DNA of 64,000 nucleotides from Bifidobacterium bombi DSM 19703 (GTDB taxonomy: Bacteria; Actinomycetota; Actinomycetes; Actinomycetales; Bifidobacteriaceae). A program made the translations under genes and the position numbers. This document shows, piece by piece, positions 19,875 through 29,732 of the stretch; within the stretch, counting starts at the first letter, position 1; every line of letters begins with the position of its first letter. Location of the stretch: positions 620,001 through 684,000 of the forward strand of contig NZ_ATLK01000001.1 of assembly GCF_000737845.1 (NCBI RefSeq), written 5' to 3'. The notes beneath the pieces are model-generated. The model searched no databases. It was not told the origin of the DNA and saw only the letters and a program-made list of their open reading frames with translations.

Positions 19875-21287
19875 ATGAACAAAACAGGGGGATCGATGTC
19901 GGGACGGGACGCTGACCGCAAACCGGCCAAGACTTCAAAAAACGCTGAGGCCAAGGGAAAGGCGAACGCCGATCACAATCTCTGGCATGTCCTGCAATGG
20001 CGGGCGAAGAGCAGCCAACCTTCCGAAACCGAACGAACCATGCCCTTAGATGTGTTCGAACGAAACAGGCGTTCGACCCACCATCGGATGGATCTCACGC
20101 TGCCCGAACCCGTGCAGCGGATTCTCAGCGACGCTCAGGCGCACTTGAGTGAGACGTTGCCGTGGTATCAGTCCTTGGCGGACGAACATAAGAACACACT
20201 CAATCTCGTAATCGAAACGGCCGTCGCGAATTTCGTGGATTGGCAGAAGGACATCGAGTCACATCCCGACACCGAAGGCAATCCCCAACCATCGACGGAC
20301 CACATCTTCTTCATAGCACCAATCGAGTTCACGCAGGTGGTCAGCCTTCGACAGGCGTTGGATGTCACCCGCGTCATCGTCGATCTGTTGGAGGGCAATG
20401 TTTCGGCGTTCGCAAAACCAGGTCATGAACGCCAGACCCACGATGCGATTCTCTACTACGCCCGGGAAGTAGCATTTTCCGCAGCCGAGATCTACGCCGA
20501 CACGGCCGAAATGCGTGAGAGCCGCAACGTACGCATCGAAACGTTTGCCATGGAGAATCTGACCAATGGCGTGGCTGATGGCAAGGTGTCTTCACAGATG
20601 TCGCTTCTGGGCTGGCCGAGTTCATATCGCTGTTTCGCCATCGCGGGAAGGCTAAGGCCTAAAAGCCAATTGAATTCAAGCGCCATCGCATCCAGCATAC
20701 GTCGAAAAGTGGCGAATTTGAACGGCCGTTGCTTAGTGTCTGACCACAACGAGCTGACCATCGTGCTAATCGATCCCGGTGAACAATGCAAACCTGAAGA
20801 CGTGTGCGCCGCATTGCTTCATTTCTTCGTCGATGATACACCGGTTTGCGTCGGCCCGATCCGCCGCGACGTGCAAGGCGCGTGCGAAACCATACATGCG
20901 GCCTTGACGGCCTACAAGGTGGCTCCAGCCGCCACGGACATCCTTTATTCGGAAGGGTCTGTGCGCCCCTTGCTGGCGGACGACATGTTGCCCGAACGGG
21001 CACTGGTCGGAGACGACTTCGCCTCCGACCAGCTCTACCGCGAAATCTACCTGCGGCTTCAACAACACGATCCCCATCACATCATGCTCACGACGCTCAG
21101 CACGTTCTTCGCATGCGGTCGTTCCTTGGAACTTGCGGCGACAAAGCTCAGCGTGCACCCCAACACGGTGCGCTACCGACTCAAACATTCCGTCGAGGTG
21201 AGTGGATGGGACCCCACGAACCCGCGTGAGGCGTTCGTTCTACAGGTGGCGATAAAAATCGGGCAGATACGGGAGGACGGAAAGTAG
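19875..21287 (+). CDS. PucR-type helix-turn-helix regulator, probably of fatty acid synthesis
   Basis: 470 residues ending in a PucR C-terminal HTH domain: TLSTFFACGRSLELAATKLS near 407 and VHPNTVRYRLKH near 427. The N-terminal half, with LSETLPWYQSL and AVANFVDWQ near 95-120, resembles the FasR regulator placed beside the fatty acid genes of Streptomyces; that match is from memory of the family. It is divergent from birA-accC-accD-fas-acpS, which supports control of that cluster. Start is ambiguous: ATG at 19875, or ATG at 19896 which has AGGGGG four bases upstream. It is not the TetR-type FasR of mycobacteria. Confidence 0.82.
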   Translation: MNKTGGSMSGRDADRKPAKTSKNAEAKGKANADHNLWHVLQWRAKSSQPSETERTMPLDVFERNRRSTHHRMDLTLPEPVQRILSDAQAHLSETLPWYQSLADEHKNTLNLVIETAVANFVDWQKDIESHPDTEGNPQPSTDHIFFIAPIEFTQVVSLRQALDVTRVIVDLLEGNVSAFAKPGHERQTHDAILYYAREVAFSAAEIYADTAEMRESRNVRIETFAMENLTNGVADGKVSSQMSLLGWPSSYRCFAIAGRLRPKSQLNSSAIASSIRRKVANLNGRCLVSDHNELTIVLIDPGEQCKPEDVCAALLHFFVDDTPVCVGPIRRDVQGACETIHAALTAYKVAPAATDILYSEGSVRPLLADDMLPERALVGDDFASDQLYREIYLRLQQHDPHHIMLTTLSTFFACGRSLELAATKLSVHPNTVRYRLKHSVEVSGWDPTNPREAFVLQVAIKIGQIREDGK

Positions 21288-21400
21288 AACTGAAAACAAC
21301 CAAGCTATTTGAAGATGGAGACGCTTATACGATATCAGTCCGCTGTGGAATGAGCACCTGAATTGTCCTATACACCGGCAGTCTCCATGACCCTGACCAG

Positions 21401-21474
21401 TCGGGACGGCGGGATTTGAACCCACGACATCCTGCACCCAAAGCAGGCGCGCTACCAAGCTGCGCTACGTCCCG
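21401..21474 (-). tRNA. tRNA-Pro (anticodon TGG)
   Basis: 74-base cloverleaf on the minus strand: acceptor CGGGACG pairing with CGTCCCG, anticodon stem CCTGC/GCAGG around loop TTTGGGT (anticodon TGG), and T-loop TTCAAAT. No encoded CCA. A TATACT box on the minus strand at 21529-21534 may be the -10 element. Confidence 0.96.
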
Positions 21475-21597
21475 AAACCTGAAGGAGCCCCGTCTTCATC
21501 TCAAAGGCACTTCCAAGTACGGAAATCAAGTATACAGCATAGGTTCCGACGACTCGCTACAATGGAGTGAAACATCAGAAAACAGACAGGGTGATTC

Positions 21598-22767
21598 ATG
21601 GGCCTACACCAACGCACGGAAACCGGAGGTCTCGTCTCGCTGCTCATATGCGCACTCGTGGCTTGGATCTCAATGTCGGTCTGCACCTATCTCCTTCCCG
21701 CAGCCTGGCTCATCAGCCGTAGACGCTTCCTTGTGGCTTCGGTCATCATCACGGCATGCTCCACCGTCTCCTTCATTGCGGGCTACTTACGCCATTCCCA
21801 ATCGCTTTCCGAACATAGGACGTGGTACGCGGTTGCGAGGCGTCTGGGCGAAACCCTCGCACTGGCGGTCGTCTACGCCTCCACTCTGTTCCTGATCTCC
21901 TTTACTCTGTTCAATGGTGTCTCATTGCTCATGGGACCCATGTTTCTTGATTACCTGATCGCAGCATGCGCGGCATGCGCCGGCGTGGCGAGTTATGTAA
22001 CATACGTGCAGGCCCAGCTCATGGATGCCAAGACCTTGGCATCGTTATTGCCGTTGTTCGTCATCTCCGGCGTTTCAGTCGCCGCACTGACCACCGATGA
22101 TCAACACTGGTTCGAAAACAACTTCTCCCAGCTGGGAGACCGTACGACGTTCGCCGCACGCATGTTCAACTCCACGCTGGCGCTTGCAGGCGTCTGTGTT
22201 ATCATCGTCAGCTATTTCGCGGTCTCGGAGCTCCTGACGACCTATCGTTCACGACTGGAGTGGAACAAAGACCAGGGTCCCGACAGTTCCAGGAGTATCA
22301 GCCATTACCGGCTCCGCCTCACCCTCCTGTCAGTGATGCTCACCATATCGGGTCTATGTTTCATCGGCGTAGGTTTCATGCGTTACACGCCGCATCCCAC
22401 TTTGCACAATCTTTCCGCGCGCGGGCTGACCGTGACCATCTCCCTGTTGCTGCTCACCCTCCCTTGGCTTGCCCCGCAACTTTCACGGGCGATGTACGTC
22501 ACGTCATACGTAGCATTCCTCATATGCTGCTTCGCCCTGGGAATGTGGCTGTTGGGAAGGAGCACCCTAACGAACGTGGAAGCGGTGGCGGGTCTGCTTT
22601 TCCTAGGATGGTTCATCATCTTCTCCCGGCAGATCGCGGCCATAGAATCCGATCGCATGCTGCAATGGATCAGTGAGGAGACAGGCAAGGACACCACCGA
22701 AGGTCTGGAAACCACCCAAGGGCGAGGACAAGGCAATCCTTCATCGCGCCTGTCCTCCACACGCTGA
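21598..22767 (+). CDS. Multi-pass membrane protein of unknown function
   Basis: 389 residues, not recognised. About nine or ten hydrophobic segments are visible: near 11-37, 45-62, 85-108, 117-137, 147-165, 193-213, 238-262, 278-295, 305-325 and 330-345. A short charged C-terminal tail follows. No catalytic motif, signal cleavage site or transporter signature can be seen. ATG start with ACAGGGTG upstream. It sits between tRNA-Pro and the convergent nif3-like gene, with only 12 bases between its stop and the reconstructed end of that gene. The function is open. Confidence 0.8.
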   Translation: MGLHQRTETGGLVSLLICALVAWISMSVCTYLLPAAWLISRRRFLVASVIITACSTVSFIAGYLRHSQSLSEHRTWYAVARRLGETLALAVVYASTLFLISFTLFNGVSLLMGPMFLDYLIAACAACAGVASYVTYVQAQLMDAKTLASLLPLFVISGVSVAALTTDDQHWFENNFSQLGDRTTFAARMFNSTLALAGVCVIIVSYFAVSELLTTYRSRLEWNKDQGPDSSRSISHYRLRLTLLSVMLTISGLCFIGVGFMRYTPHPTLHNLSARGLTVTISLLLLTLPWLAPQLSRAMYVTSYVAFLICCFALGMWLLGRSTLTNVEAVAGLLFLGWFIIFSRQIAAIESDRMLQWISEETGKDTTEGLETTQGRGQGNPSSRLSSTR

Positions 22768-22779
22768 GATGGGACGGCC

Positions 22780-23726
22780 TTACATCTCACCGCTCAGCTT
22801 GCCGGGCAAAACGAGCTGCCAGGGATCGCTGGCTCGTCGTATATGAATCGTTTTCACACTGGAACCGGAGCTGGATTCAACGCCTCGCGCTACATCCTCC
22901 ATGGCATAGGGCAACCATAGCGACTCGATCGCAGAATGCGGCGTGTTGATCAATGCCGGGCGAATGACAGATGATCCGGCACCGAGACTGTCGCACAGAT
23001 TGGCTTGCCAGCGCGCCTGTTCAAGTGCATCCGTGCTGGATGATGACGCAAATCACTGGTCACATATACATCTGCGCCGCTCGCTACGGCATCGCCGAAA
23101 TTGGAATCGCCCGAACCCGGAAGAACGGCCACGCGACGAATCTCCGCCCCAAGGTCACCAGCCAGCTGCACGCCATAGGCGGTAGCGGGCAACACATCCC
23201 GCACGACATGAGCAAAACGTTCCAGTGACAGCGGTTGCGGCAAACACCCTACACGGCCCAGACCGATTGCGTGCCCTTCGTATTCGCCTTTAGGAACCAA
23301 CGGTGTCTGATCGAGCAGACCGAGTGCATCGCCTGCGGCCTGCCCTACACCACGGTACGCAACGTCGGCATTGGTGTGTCCCACCCATAACGCGCAATGG
23401 GCGCGGTACAGCTCGGCCACGATGTGGCCGTGGACCCCTCTGCCGGACACCTCATGAACCGAACGGAAAAACAACGGATGATGGCAGACGAGCAGATCCG
23501 CACCCGCCTCGATGGCATCACTAACGACCGCCATCGTCGGGTCCACCGCGAACGCTATGGTGTTCACCGCATTGTCAAGCTCACCCACGATCAAACCCGG
23601 ATGGTCCCATTCTTCCGCGAAGCGCAGCGGGTACAACCGCTCCAGAACCTCGACCACGTCGGCAAGTCGCGCCTCTGCCGCATTGCTCCGCCCGTCATCT
23701 CCGCTGGAACCGAACTCCACAGTCAT
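22780..23726 (-). pseudogene. Nif3-like dinuclear-metal protein, frameshifted
   Basis: NIF3/YbgI family protein; related proteins bind two metal ions as hexamers, with poorly known roles. The frame from ATG 23726 (AGGAGG upstream) has ADLLVCHHPLFF and WVGHTNADVA, the metal-ligand motifs. It runs to VYVTSDLRHHPA near 23035 and then leaves the conserved frame, ending at 22950. In the other frame the expected C terminus continues cleanly: DALEQARWQANLCDSLG, then ALINTPHSAIESLWLP, to a TAA at 22780-22782. A change of one base lost (or two gained) around 23028-23040 explains this. It could be a true inactivating mutation or a sequencing error. It lies downstream of polA on the same strand. Confidence 0.85.
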
Positions 23727-23857
23727 CCTCCGTCCTCCTATCTCACGGCCGATGATCCCGCCACGCAATCCGAAGAGTCTTGCCGAGACCACTTCGGAAT
23801 CCTTCATTGTCCAACGTCTGGAGCCATCCGTTCACCGAACGACACCAAGAGACCGCC

Positions 23858-26800
23858 TCAGTGTGCGGCATCCTGCCAATCAGAACCGACACCTATAGAA
23901 ACATCCAGCGGGACGGCCAAATCCACGGCATGTTCCATTGCGTCACGGACCAATGCGCTGACCTGATCGCGTTCCCCCGGAGCTACTTCCAAAACGAGTT
24001 CATCATGAATCTGCAGTATGACACGGCTCCTGACCTGAGCCTTCCGCAGAGCCCTGTCCGCACGGACCATGGCGACCTTCATGATGTCCGCGGCAGAGCC
24101 TTGAATCGGTGCGTTCAACGCGCCTCGCTCCGCAGCATCACGAATCGACCTTCTGGACGATTTCAGTCCCGGGAAGTACCGACGTCGTCCGAACATCGTC
24201 TCCGTGTACCCGTTGACTCGAGCCTTGGCCACCAAGGACTCAAGATAGTCGTGAACCTTACCGAACGTGGCGAAATATTTGGATTTGAGCACATCCGCTT
24301 CAGCCGGACTTATTCTCAACTGTTTGGCCAGGCCATAGGTGCTCAGGCCATAAGCCAAGCCATAGCTCATGGCCTTCACATGGGTCCGCTGGTCGGAACT
24401 GATCTGATCGACCGGGACACCGTAGACCAGACTCGCCACGTATTTATGAAAGTCGGTTCCTGATTTAAAAGCCTTGATGAGCGCTTCATCACCTGAAAGA
24501 TGGGCCATGATACGCAATTCGACCTGTGAGTAATCACAACTGAGAAGGGAATCGAAGCCTTCCCCGGGAACGAAGCCCGAACGTATCTCACGTCCTTGGG
24601 CATTACGATTCGGTATGTTCTGCAGGTTAGGGTCCACCGAACTCAGTCTGCCGGTTGCAGCCACTGTCTGCTCGAATGTGGTGTGGATGCGGACGTCACG
24701 CATATTCACTGAATCAAGCAGCGTTTGCACGATCTGCTTAAGCTTGTTGGTCTCACGATGTTGCAGCAACGCTCCTAAGAAATCACTGGCCTGCTCGTTT
24801 CCTGCATATTTCACATAGAGACTCTGCAACGTCTCCGCGTTTGTGGTATAGGCGCCTGCTTTGGTCTTGACGGAGGGCTTGAGATGCATCTCGTCAAAAA
24901 GGACCGTACGCAGTTGTTTGGGGCTTTGCAGATTTACCTCATGCCCAGCGGCCTGCCATGCTATAGCCTTAGCCTGAGCTGCCTGAGCGGAGAAATCCTC
25001 CAGCAATGCATGAAGACGCTCAAAATCCACCTTGGCTCCGGCGCTTTCCAAACTGAAAAGCGCCTGCGAAACGGGAAGTTCAACACCGCGAAGCAAACCG
25101 AACTGACGCCGCTCATCGATAGGTCCCTTCAATGTCTGAGCCAAGGCGCGTACCACGACCGCAGACTTCACCTGTCTCTCCTCATCTTCATCAGCTGCCC
25201 CTGTTCCGTCGAGATCCAGCTGACCCTGCAACTGCTGATCGGCGATAAGGCCAGTGCCGAGGAAATGACGCGCCGCCTGATCGAGATCGTCCGCATGAAA
25301 ATCCGGATCAACCAGATAACCCGCCAATTTGGTATCGAACAACGGCATCGGCAGGTCAATGCCGACCGAAGCAAGCAAATGCAGACTCTCCTTGTACCCG
25401 TGTACCACCATTGCGTCATGGTGCTCGTTAAAAAGCTCTTCCAGCGATCCCTTGCAAGCGTCGGCGGCATCATGCGGAATCAAGGCCAGTTCGTCACCAA
25501 CAAGTATGAGAAGGCAATTCAAACGCTCTTGCCCAGGCTTCGCGTCACCTAGGGCAAGGAGAATCCAAAGGCGTTCCAGTCGTTGCGAACAAGTCTGTGC
25601 ACGATCGACCCAGCGCTGCACAGACGCGTTTTGACCGTTGGAATCGTCACCGCAGATTGCACTGTCGGATCCATAACCCGAAGCAGATCCATCACCTCCA
25701 ATGGATGAATTCTCATCCTTGGCGACTACCGTTCCGTCACCCTGCACATCAGTATGTGAGGCATACTTGGAAAACGCCGCATTATACCAAGATTCCAGTG
25801 TATCCAAATCTCTTACTCGGGTCACGGCAGGCATCGCCATAAGCACTTCGTCCGCATCGTCGATTCGATCATCACCAGTCTCGCCTTTCTCGCTTTTGGT
25901 GACTATAGATTGACCTGAGGAACCGTCCTTTCGAACGCTCGTCACCTTATGCGAAGCCACACTACTGAACTTGCCTTTGAACGCATTGAGTATCTTATGC
26001 CGGGATGTCCTGCCGAACTGCAGTCTAGTGAAAATGGCATCGGACTGTTCCTCGTCGACGCCTCCGACGGTCAGATCGGCAACGTTGATTCCCAGATCAA
26101 GATCCCGCACAATCGCATTGACCCGACGATTGAGTCGAACCTGATCGATGTTCGCTCTCAGCGCTTCACCTTTTTTACCACCGATTTCATCGGCATGTTG
26201 GAAGATTGCCTCCAATGATCCGAACTGATTGATCCACTTGGCGGCATACCCGTCCCCTACTCCTGGGACACCGGGAATGTTGTCCGAGCCTTCGCCCCTC
26301 ATCGCAGCCAAATCCGGATACTGCTGGGGCGTGACCTTGTACTTGTCCATCACGGATTGGGGTGTCATATGACCTAAATCTTTGAAATGCTGCCCAGGAT
26401 ACAACACCGTCACGTGGTCGTCTATGAGCTGGAACGCGTCACGGTCTCCTGAAAGTACCAAGGTGTCACATCCTGCTGCCTCACCCATGCTGGCAAGCGT
26501 TCCGATGATGTCGTCGCCTTCATAACCCGGCTTTTCGATATAGACGATCCCCAACGCCTTCAACAGTTCCTGAATGATGGGCAGTTGGGAAAGCAGATCC
26601 TCAGGTGCGGCTTCTCTCGTGCCCTTGTATTGTGGCAGCAATTGGTTGCGGAACGTTCCACCTGCGACATCGAACGCCACCGCCACGTAATCCGGCTGCT
26701 CCGTCGTGATCACTTGTGAAAGCATGTTGAAGAAGCCCCACACCGCATTCGTCGCGTGCCCGTCAGCGTCGGTGAAACTCTCCACAGGAAGCGCAAAAAA

Positions 26801-26878
26801 AGCACGAAAGGCAAGAGAATGACCATCCACGACCAAAAACCTCTTGCGGATGTCTTCCTTGTCCTTCGTGCTTCCCAT
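23858..26878 (-). CDS. polA: DNA polymerase I
   Basis: Repair and Okazaki-fragment polymerase. The N terminus is a 5'-3' exonuclease domain (LVVDGHSLAFRAFFALP, then AMRGEGSDNIPGVPGVG near 196). A middle 3'-5' exonuclease-like domain follows with no intact DEDD motif that I can see. The polymerase domain has DYSQVELRIMAHLSGDE near 770 (motif A), THVKAMSYGLAYGLSTYGLA near 815 (motif B) and QIHDELVLEV near 970 (motif C). At just over 1,000 residues it is longer than the common 900 or so, partly from a Gly/Ser/Asp-rich insert near 390-430. The frame extends to a GTG at 26905, but ATG 26878 gives the better N terminus. It follows the ANTAR regulator closely. Confidence 0.96.
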   Translation of the reverse strand: MGSTKDKEDIRKRFLVVDGHSLAFRAFFALPVESFTDADGHATNAVWGFFNMLSQVITTEQPDYVAVAFDVAGGTFRNQLLPQYKGTREAAPEDLLSQLPIIQELLKALGIVYIEKPGYEGDDIIGTLASMGEAAGCDTLVLSGDRDAFQLIDDHVTVLYPGQHFKDLGHMTPQSVMDKYKVTPQQYPDLAAMRGEGSDNIPGVPGVGDGYAAKWINQFGSLEAIFQHADEIGGKKGEALRANIDQVRLNRRVNAIVRDLDLGINVADLTVGGVDEEQSDAIFTRLQFGRTSRHKILNAFKGKFSSVASHKVTSVRKDGSSGQSIVTKSEKGETGDDRIDDADEVLMAMPAVTRVRDLDTLESWYNAAFSKYASHTDVQGDGTVVAKDENSSIGGDGSASGYGSDSAICGDDSNGQNASVQRWVDRAQTCSQRLERLWILLALGDAKPGQERLNCLLILVGDELALIPHDAADACKGSLEELFNEHHDAMVVHGYKESLHLLASVGIDLPMPLFDTKLAGYLVDPDFHADDLDQAARHFLGTGLIADQQLQGQLDLDGTGAADEDEERQVKSAVVVRALAQTLKGPIDERRQFGLLRGVELPVSQALFSLESAGAKVDFERLHALLEDFSAQAAQAKAIAWQAAGHEVNLQSPKQLRTVLFDEMHLKPSVKTKAGAYTTNAETLQSLYVKYAGNEQASDFLGALLQHRETNKLKQIVQTLLDSVNMRDVRIHTTFEQTVAATGRLSSVDPNLQNIPNRNAQGREIRSGFVPGEGFDSLLSCDYSQVELRIMAHLSGDEALIKAFKSGTDFHKYVASLVYGVPVDQISSDQRTHVKAMSYGLAYGLSTYGLAKQLRISPAEADVLKSKYFATFGKVHDYLESLVAKARVNGYTETMFGRRRYFPGLKSSRRSIRDAAERGALNAPIQGSAADIMKVAMVRADRALRKAQVRSRVILQIHDELVLEVAPGERDQVSALVRDAMEHAVDLAVPLDVSIGVGSDWQDAAH

Positions 26879-26948
26879 AATGTCCGCCCGCCTTTCCAAT
26901 GTCACAACTTAATTCGACATAGTTAAGTGTACAGCGGCCTTATGCCAT

Positions 26949-27713
26949 TCACTCCTGTTTGATGGACATTGATGGCTTTGAATCGCCGTATTTCTCGATG
27001 ATCGCCATAGCCAAACGCTTCTTTGGAATACGCTGATCCATAGAAGTCTTTTGAATCCAACGGAATGCACCCTGCTCGGAGAAGTCGGCTTTGTCCATGA
27101 GCAAACCCTTCGCACGATCTACGAGCTTGCGCTCCTCCAACGACTCTTCAGCTTCCCTAAGCTTCACCTGGGCTTCTTTCAACTCACCCTGGACCTGCTT
27201 CAACTTGCCTTCGCTATGTTCGACAGAATCAAGCAGATCATTGATTTCGGCAAATCGTCCCATGGCGACTTCCAAAGCGGGAAGCAACTTGGATTCCTCA
27301 TATGGCTTGGTGACGAAAGCCATCGCGCCTGCACCCGTTGCCTTTTTGACCAAGTCCGTTTGCGAGTAAGCGGTCAGCATGACGACCGGTGCAATATTCT
27401 CATCGCAAATCGTGCCAGCCGCGGTGATGCCATCCATACGTGGCATCTTGATATCCATGCAAACAACGTCCGGACGTAACTTCCGCGTGAGCTCCACCGC
27501 CTCTTCACCATTGGCGGCCTCACCTACGACCTCATATCCGTTATCCTCGAGCATGGCTACTAAATCCATGCGATTGACCGATTCATCCTCACCCACGACA
27601 ACCGTCGGCTTACGCGATGTCTTCGCCTCTTCCCCAGCTGCGCTTTCTACAGGCTCTTCCACAGCCTCATCGGCGACTTTTTTCAGCTCATCTTCAGTAA
27701 GAACCTGATCCAT
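26949..27713 (-). CDS. ANTAR-domain response regulator (PdtaR-like)
   Basis: Receiver domain (VVVGEDESVNRMDLVAMLE, then CMDIKMPRMDG with the phosphoacceptor Asp, and LTAYSQTD, FVTKPYEES) joined by a long coiled coil (EGKLKQVQGELKEAQVKLREAEE) to a C-terminal ANTAR domain (LVDRAKGLLMDKADFSEQGAFRWIQKTSMD). ANTAR proteins bind paired RNA hairpins and act as antiterminators. An acidic N-terminal extension of about 30 residues precedes the receiver. The start chosen is ATG 27713 (MDQVLTEDEL); the frame extends to 27773. It sits just upstream of polA, matching the position of PdtaR in mycobacteria. No partner histidine kinase is seen in this window. Confidence 0.9.
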   Translation of the reverse strand: MDQVLTEDELKKVADEAVEEPVESAAGEEAKTSRKPTVVVGEDESVNRMDLVAMLEDNGYEVVGEAANGEEAVELTRKLRPDVVCMDIKMPRMDGITAAGTICDENIAPVVMLTAYSQTDLVKKATGAGAMAFVTKPYEESKLLPALEVAMGRFAEINDLLDSVEHSEGKLKQVQGELKEAQVKLREAEESLEERKLVDRAKGLLMDKADFSEQGAFRWIQKTSMDQRIPKKRLAMAIIEKYGDSKPSMSIKQE

Positions 27714-27810
27714 TTCTACCCGTTTCCACATGAAGTAATTTTGTTCGCTATCATTATAAACGCGAAATAACAATGTAAGTGAAATTCAGCCGTAAGCCAT
27801 TCGCTTAGCG

Positions 27811-27884
27811 TGCCCTTGGTGGGATTCGAACCCACACTGCACAGATTTTGAGGCTGTTTCCTCTACCAATTGGGATACAAGGGC
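27811..27884 (-). tRNA. tRNA with anticodon CAA (nominally Leu), short variable arm
   Basis: 74-base cloverleaf on the minus strand: acceptor GCCCTTG/CAAGGGC, discriminator A, T-arm GTGGG-TTCGAAT-CCCAC. The anticodon loop is CTCAAAA, giving CAA (Leu UUG codon). The variable loop is only about five bases (GCAGT), whereas bacterial tRNA-Leu normally has a long variable arm. The anticodon stem has a C-T mismatch next to the loop and the D stem has a C-A mismatch. It could be a real class I variant, a tRNA of another identity, or a degenerate copy. Confidence 0.8.
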
Positions 27885-28034
27885 TTGCATCTTCGAAGCG
27901 CAACATATTGCGCAACGGATATTTAATATAGCACAATTCCACGACTCTCAAAGTCGCGCGTGTTTCAATATGAGGAGAAGCATCATGGATGGGCAGTTCT
28001 GATGAGTGGCCCATCCATGATTCCAAATCAGCCC

Positions 28035-29477
28035 TTAGTCACAGGCGCCAACCGTGTGAACATAAATCGAGTCGGTGCGTCCCGGCGCATTCTCGCCCTG
28101 GGCGGAACTGAGGACCACAATCTTATCCCCATTGGATACCTTACCAGCGTCGCGAAGCATCTTGTCAGTAAAGACCATGAGGTCCTTGCGGCTCTTGTCA
28201 TGGTAGTTTTCATCAGTCAGGAACGCCTCGGTACCCCAGCTCAAGGCAAGCCAGTGATACGTGTGCTCGTCATTGGTGATGCCGTATATCGGCGCTACGG
28301 GACGTTCGCGTGAAACTCGATGCACGGTGCCGCCGGTTTGCGTGTACACCACAATCGCCTTGGCGTTCACCTTGTCTGCCAAATCAACCGCTGCCGAAGA
28401 TACGGCTCCGGTACTCGTCATATCCAGATGATCCACAGACGGGATGCGATCATAACCATGCTCTGTGGAATAACCGGAAATGCGGGACATTGTATTCACT
28501 GTGTCGAACGGATACTTGCCGACAGCCGTCTCGTTTGATGTCATCGTGGCATCAGCGCCGTCAAGCACCGCATTGGCGCAATCGGAAGCCTCTGCGCGAG
28601 TCGGAATTGGTGAATTGACCATCGAGCCGAGCACCTCGGTGGCAACGATGACCGGCTTCGCGTACTGACGTGAAAGCTCAATGCACCTCTTAGTGACGAG
28701 AGGAACCTCTTCGAACGGCATCTCCACAGCCATATCGCCGCGGGCCACCATGATGCCATCGAATGTCTTGACGATATCCTCAAGATTCTCGACGGCCTGA
28801 GGCTTTTCAATCTTGGCGACAACCGGCACCCGGCGGCCTTCCTCGTCCATGATCTCATGGGCACGATCGATATCCGATGCAAAGCGCACAAACGACATGG
28901 CCACCATATCGGCTCCGGTCTGGATAGCCCAACGCAAATCAGCCTCATCCTTTTCCGTAAGCGCCGGCAGGCTTACCGCCACACCTGGGAGGTTGATGCC
29001 CTTATGACTGGACACCGGCCCCGCCACCACGACTTTCGTGTGGACATTGTTGCCTTCCACACGTGTGACCTCAAGACGCACCTTGCCGTCATCGATGAGA
29101 ATCGGGTCCCCGGCATGGCAATCGCCTGGCAAACCCTTGAATGTCGTCGAAGTGATATGCTCGTCGCCTTCGATGTCGTCAGTAGTGATGATGAACTCCT
29201 GACCGACCTTGAGCTGAACCTTGTCCTCTCCTTCGGCGTTCTTCTTTATCCATCCACAGCGAATCTTCGGCCCCTGCAGGTCCACCATAACAGCGACGTT
29301 ACGGCCGGTGGTCTTCGAAGCCGTGCGAACGTTGTTGTACACCTTGAGGTGATCGTCCGTGGTGCCATGCGAACGGTTAAGACGTGCCACGTCCATGCCG
29401 TTCTCCACCAGCTTGGTGAGATTCTCCAGCGATTCAGTCGCCGGTCCGATGGTGTCTACAATCTTCGCTTTTCGCAT
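28035..29477 (-). CDS. pyk: Pyruvate kinase
   Basis: Last step of glycolysis, phosphoenolpyruvate plus ADP to pyruvate plus ATP. The 480-residue protein has KIVDTIGPATES at the N terminus, NRSHGTTDDH near 34, VAKIEKPQAVENLEDI near 219 (active-site lysine), MVARGDMAVEMPFEEVPLVTK near 243 and DGADATMTSNETAVGKYP near 304. A C-terminal allosteric-type domain follows. ATG start with GGCAGGAA upstream. The 255-base gap to uvrB upstream contains a TGAAC/GTTCA palindrome and a GCCAA/TTGGC hairpin just before the gene, which may be leader elements. Confidence 0.97.
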   Translation of the reverse strand: MRKAKIVDTIGPATESLENLTKLVENGMDVARLNRSHGTTDDHLKVYNNVRTASKTTGRNVAVMVDLQGPKIRCGWIKKNAEGEDKVQLKVGQEFIITTDDIEGDEHITSTTFKGLPGDCHAGDPILIDDGKVRLEVTRVEGNNVHTKVVVAGPVSSHKGINLPGVAVSLPALTEKDEADLRWAIQTGADMVAMSFVRFASDIDRAHEIMDEEGRRVPVVAKIEKPQAVENLEDIVKTFDGIMVARGDMAVEMPFEEVPLVTKRCIELSRQYAKPVIVATEVLGSMVNSPIPTRAEASDCANAVLDGADATMTSNETAVGKYPFDTVNTMSRISGYSTEHGYDRIPSVDHLDMTSTGAVSSAAVDLADKVNAKAIVVYTQTGGTVHRVSRERPVAPIYGITNDEHTYHWLALSWGTEAFLTDENYHDKSRKDLMVFTDKMLRDAGKVSNGDKIVVLSSAQGENAPGRTDSIYVHTVGACD

Positions 29478-29500
29478 AAATTCCTGCCTGTTCCTTTTAT

Positions 29501-29533
29501 TGAACTTTGTTCAGGCCAAAGATTCCCCTTGGC
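29501..29533 (-). promoter_or_regulatory. Palindrome and hairpin in the pyk leader
   Basis: TGAAC-TTT-GTTCA at 29501-29513 is a perfect inverted repeat 24 bases before the pyk start. Beside it at 29515-29533, GCCAA and TTGGC can pair around nine bases. They could form an RNA leader structure or an operator; nothing identifies a ligand or protein. Confidence 0.3.
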
Positions 29534-29732
29534 TAACACAATTCAGTTTACTAGCCATCCGTTACATTGCATCCTAAACACACGTAAAAATGTTAACGCT
29601 CTCACGGTCAGGACCGCATCCGATTCTCCACCGCATACTTCCATTTGCCACGAGAGGGAAGTCATCCAAAATCACAGCCTTGCCTTCCGAGCCACTCTAG
29701 GTCACCTCCAATGATGTCTGAACGGTTTCCAG

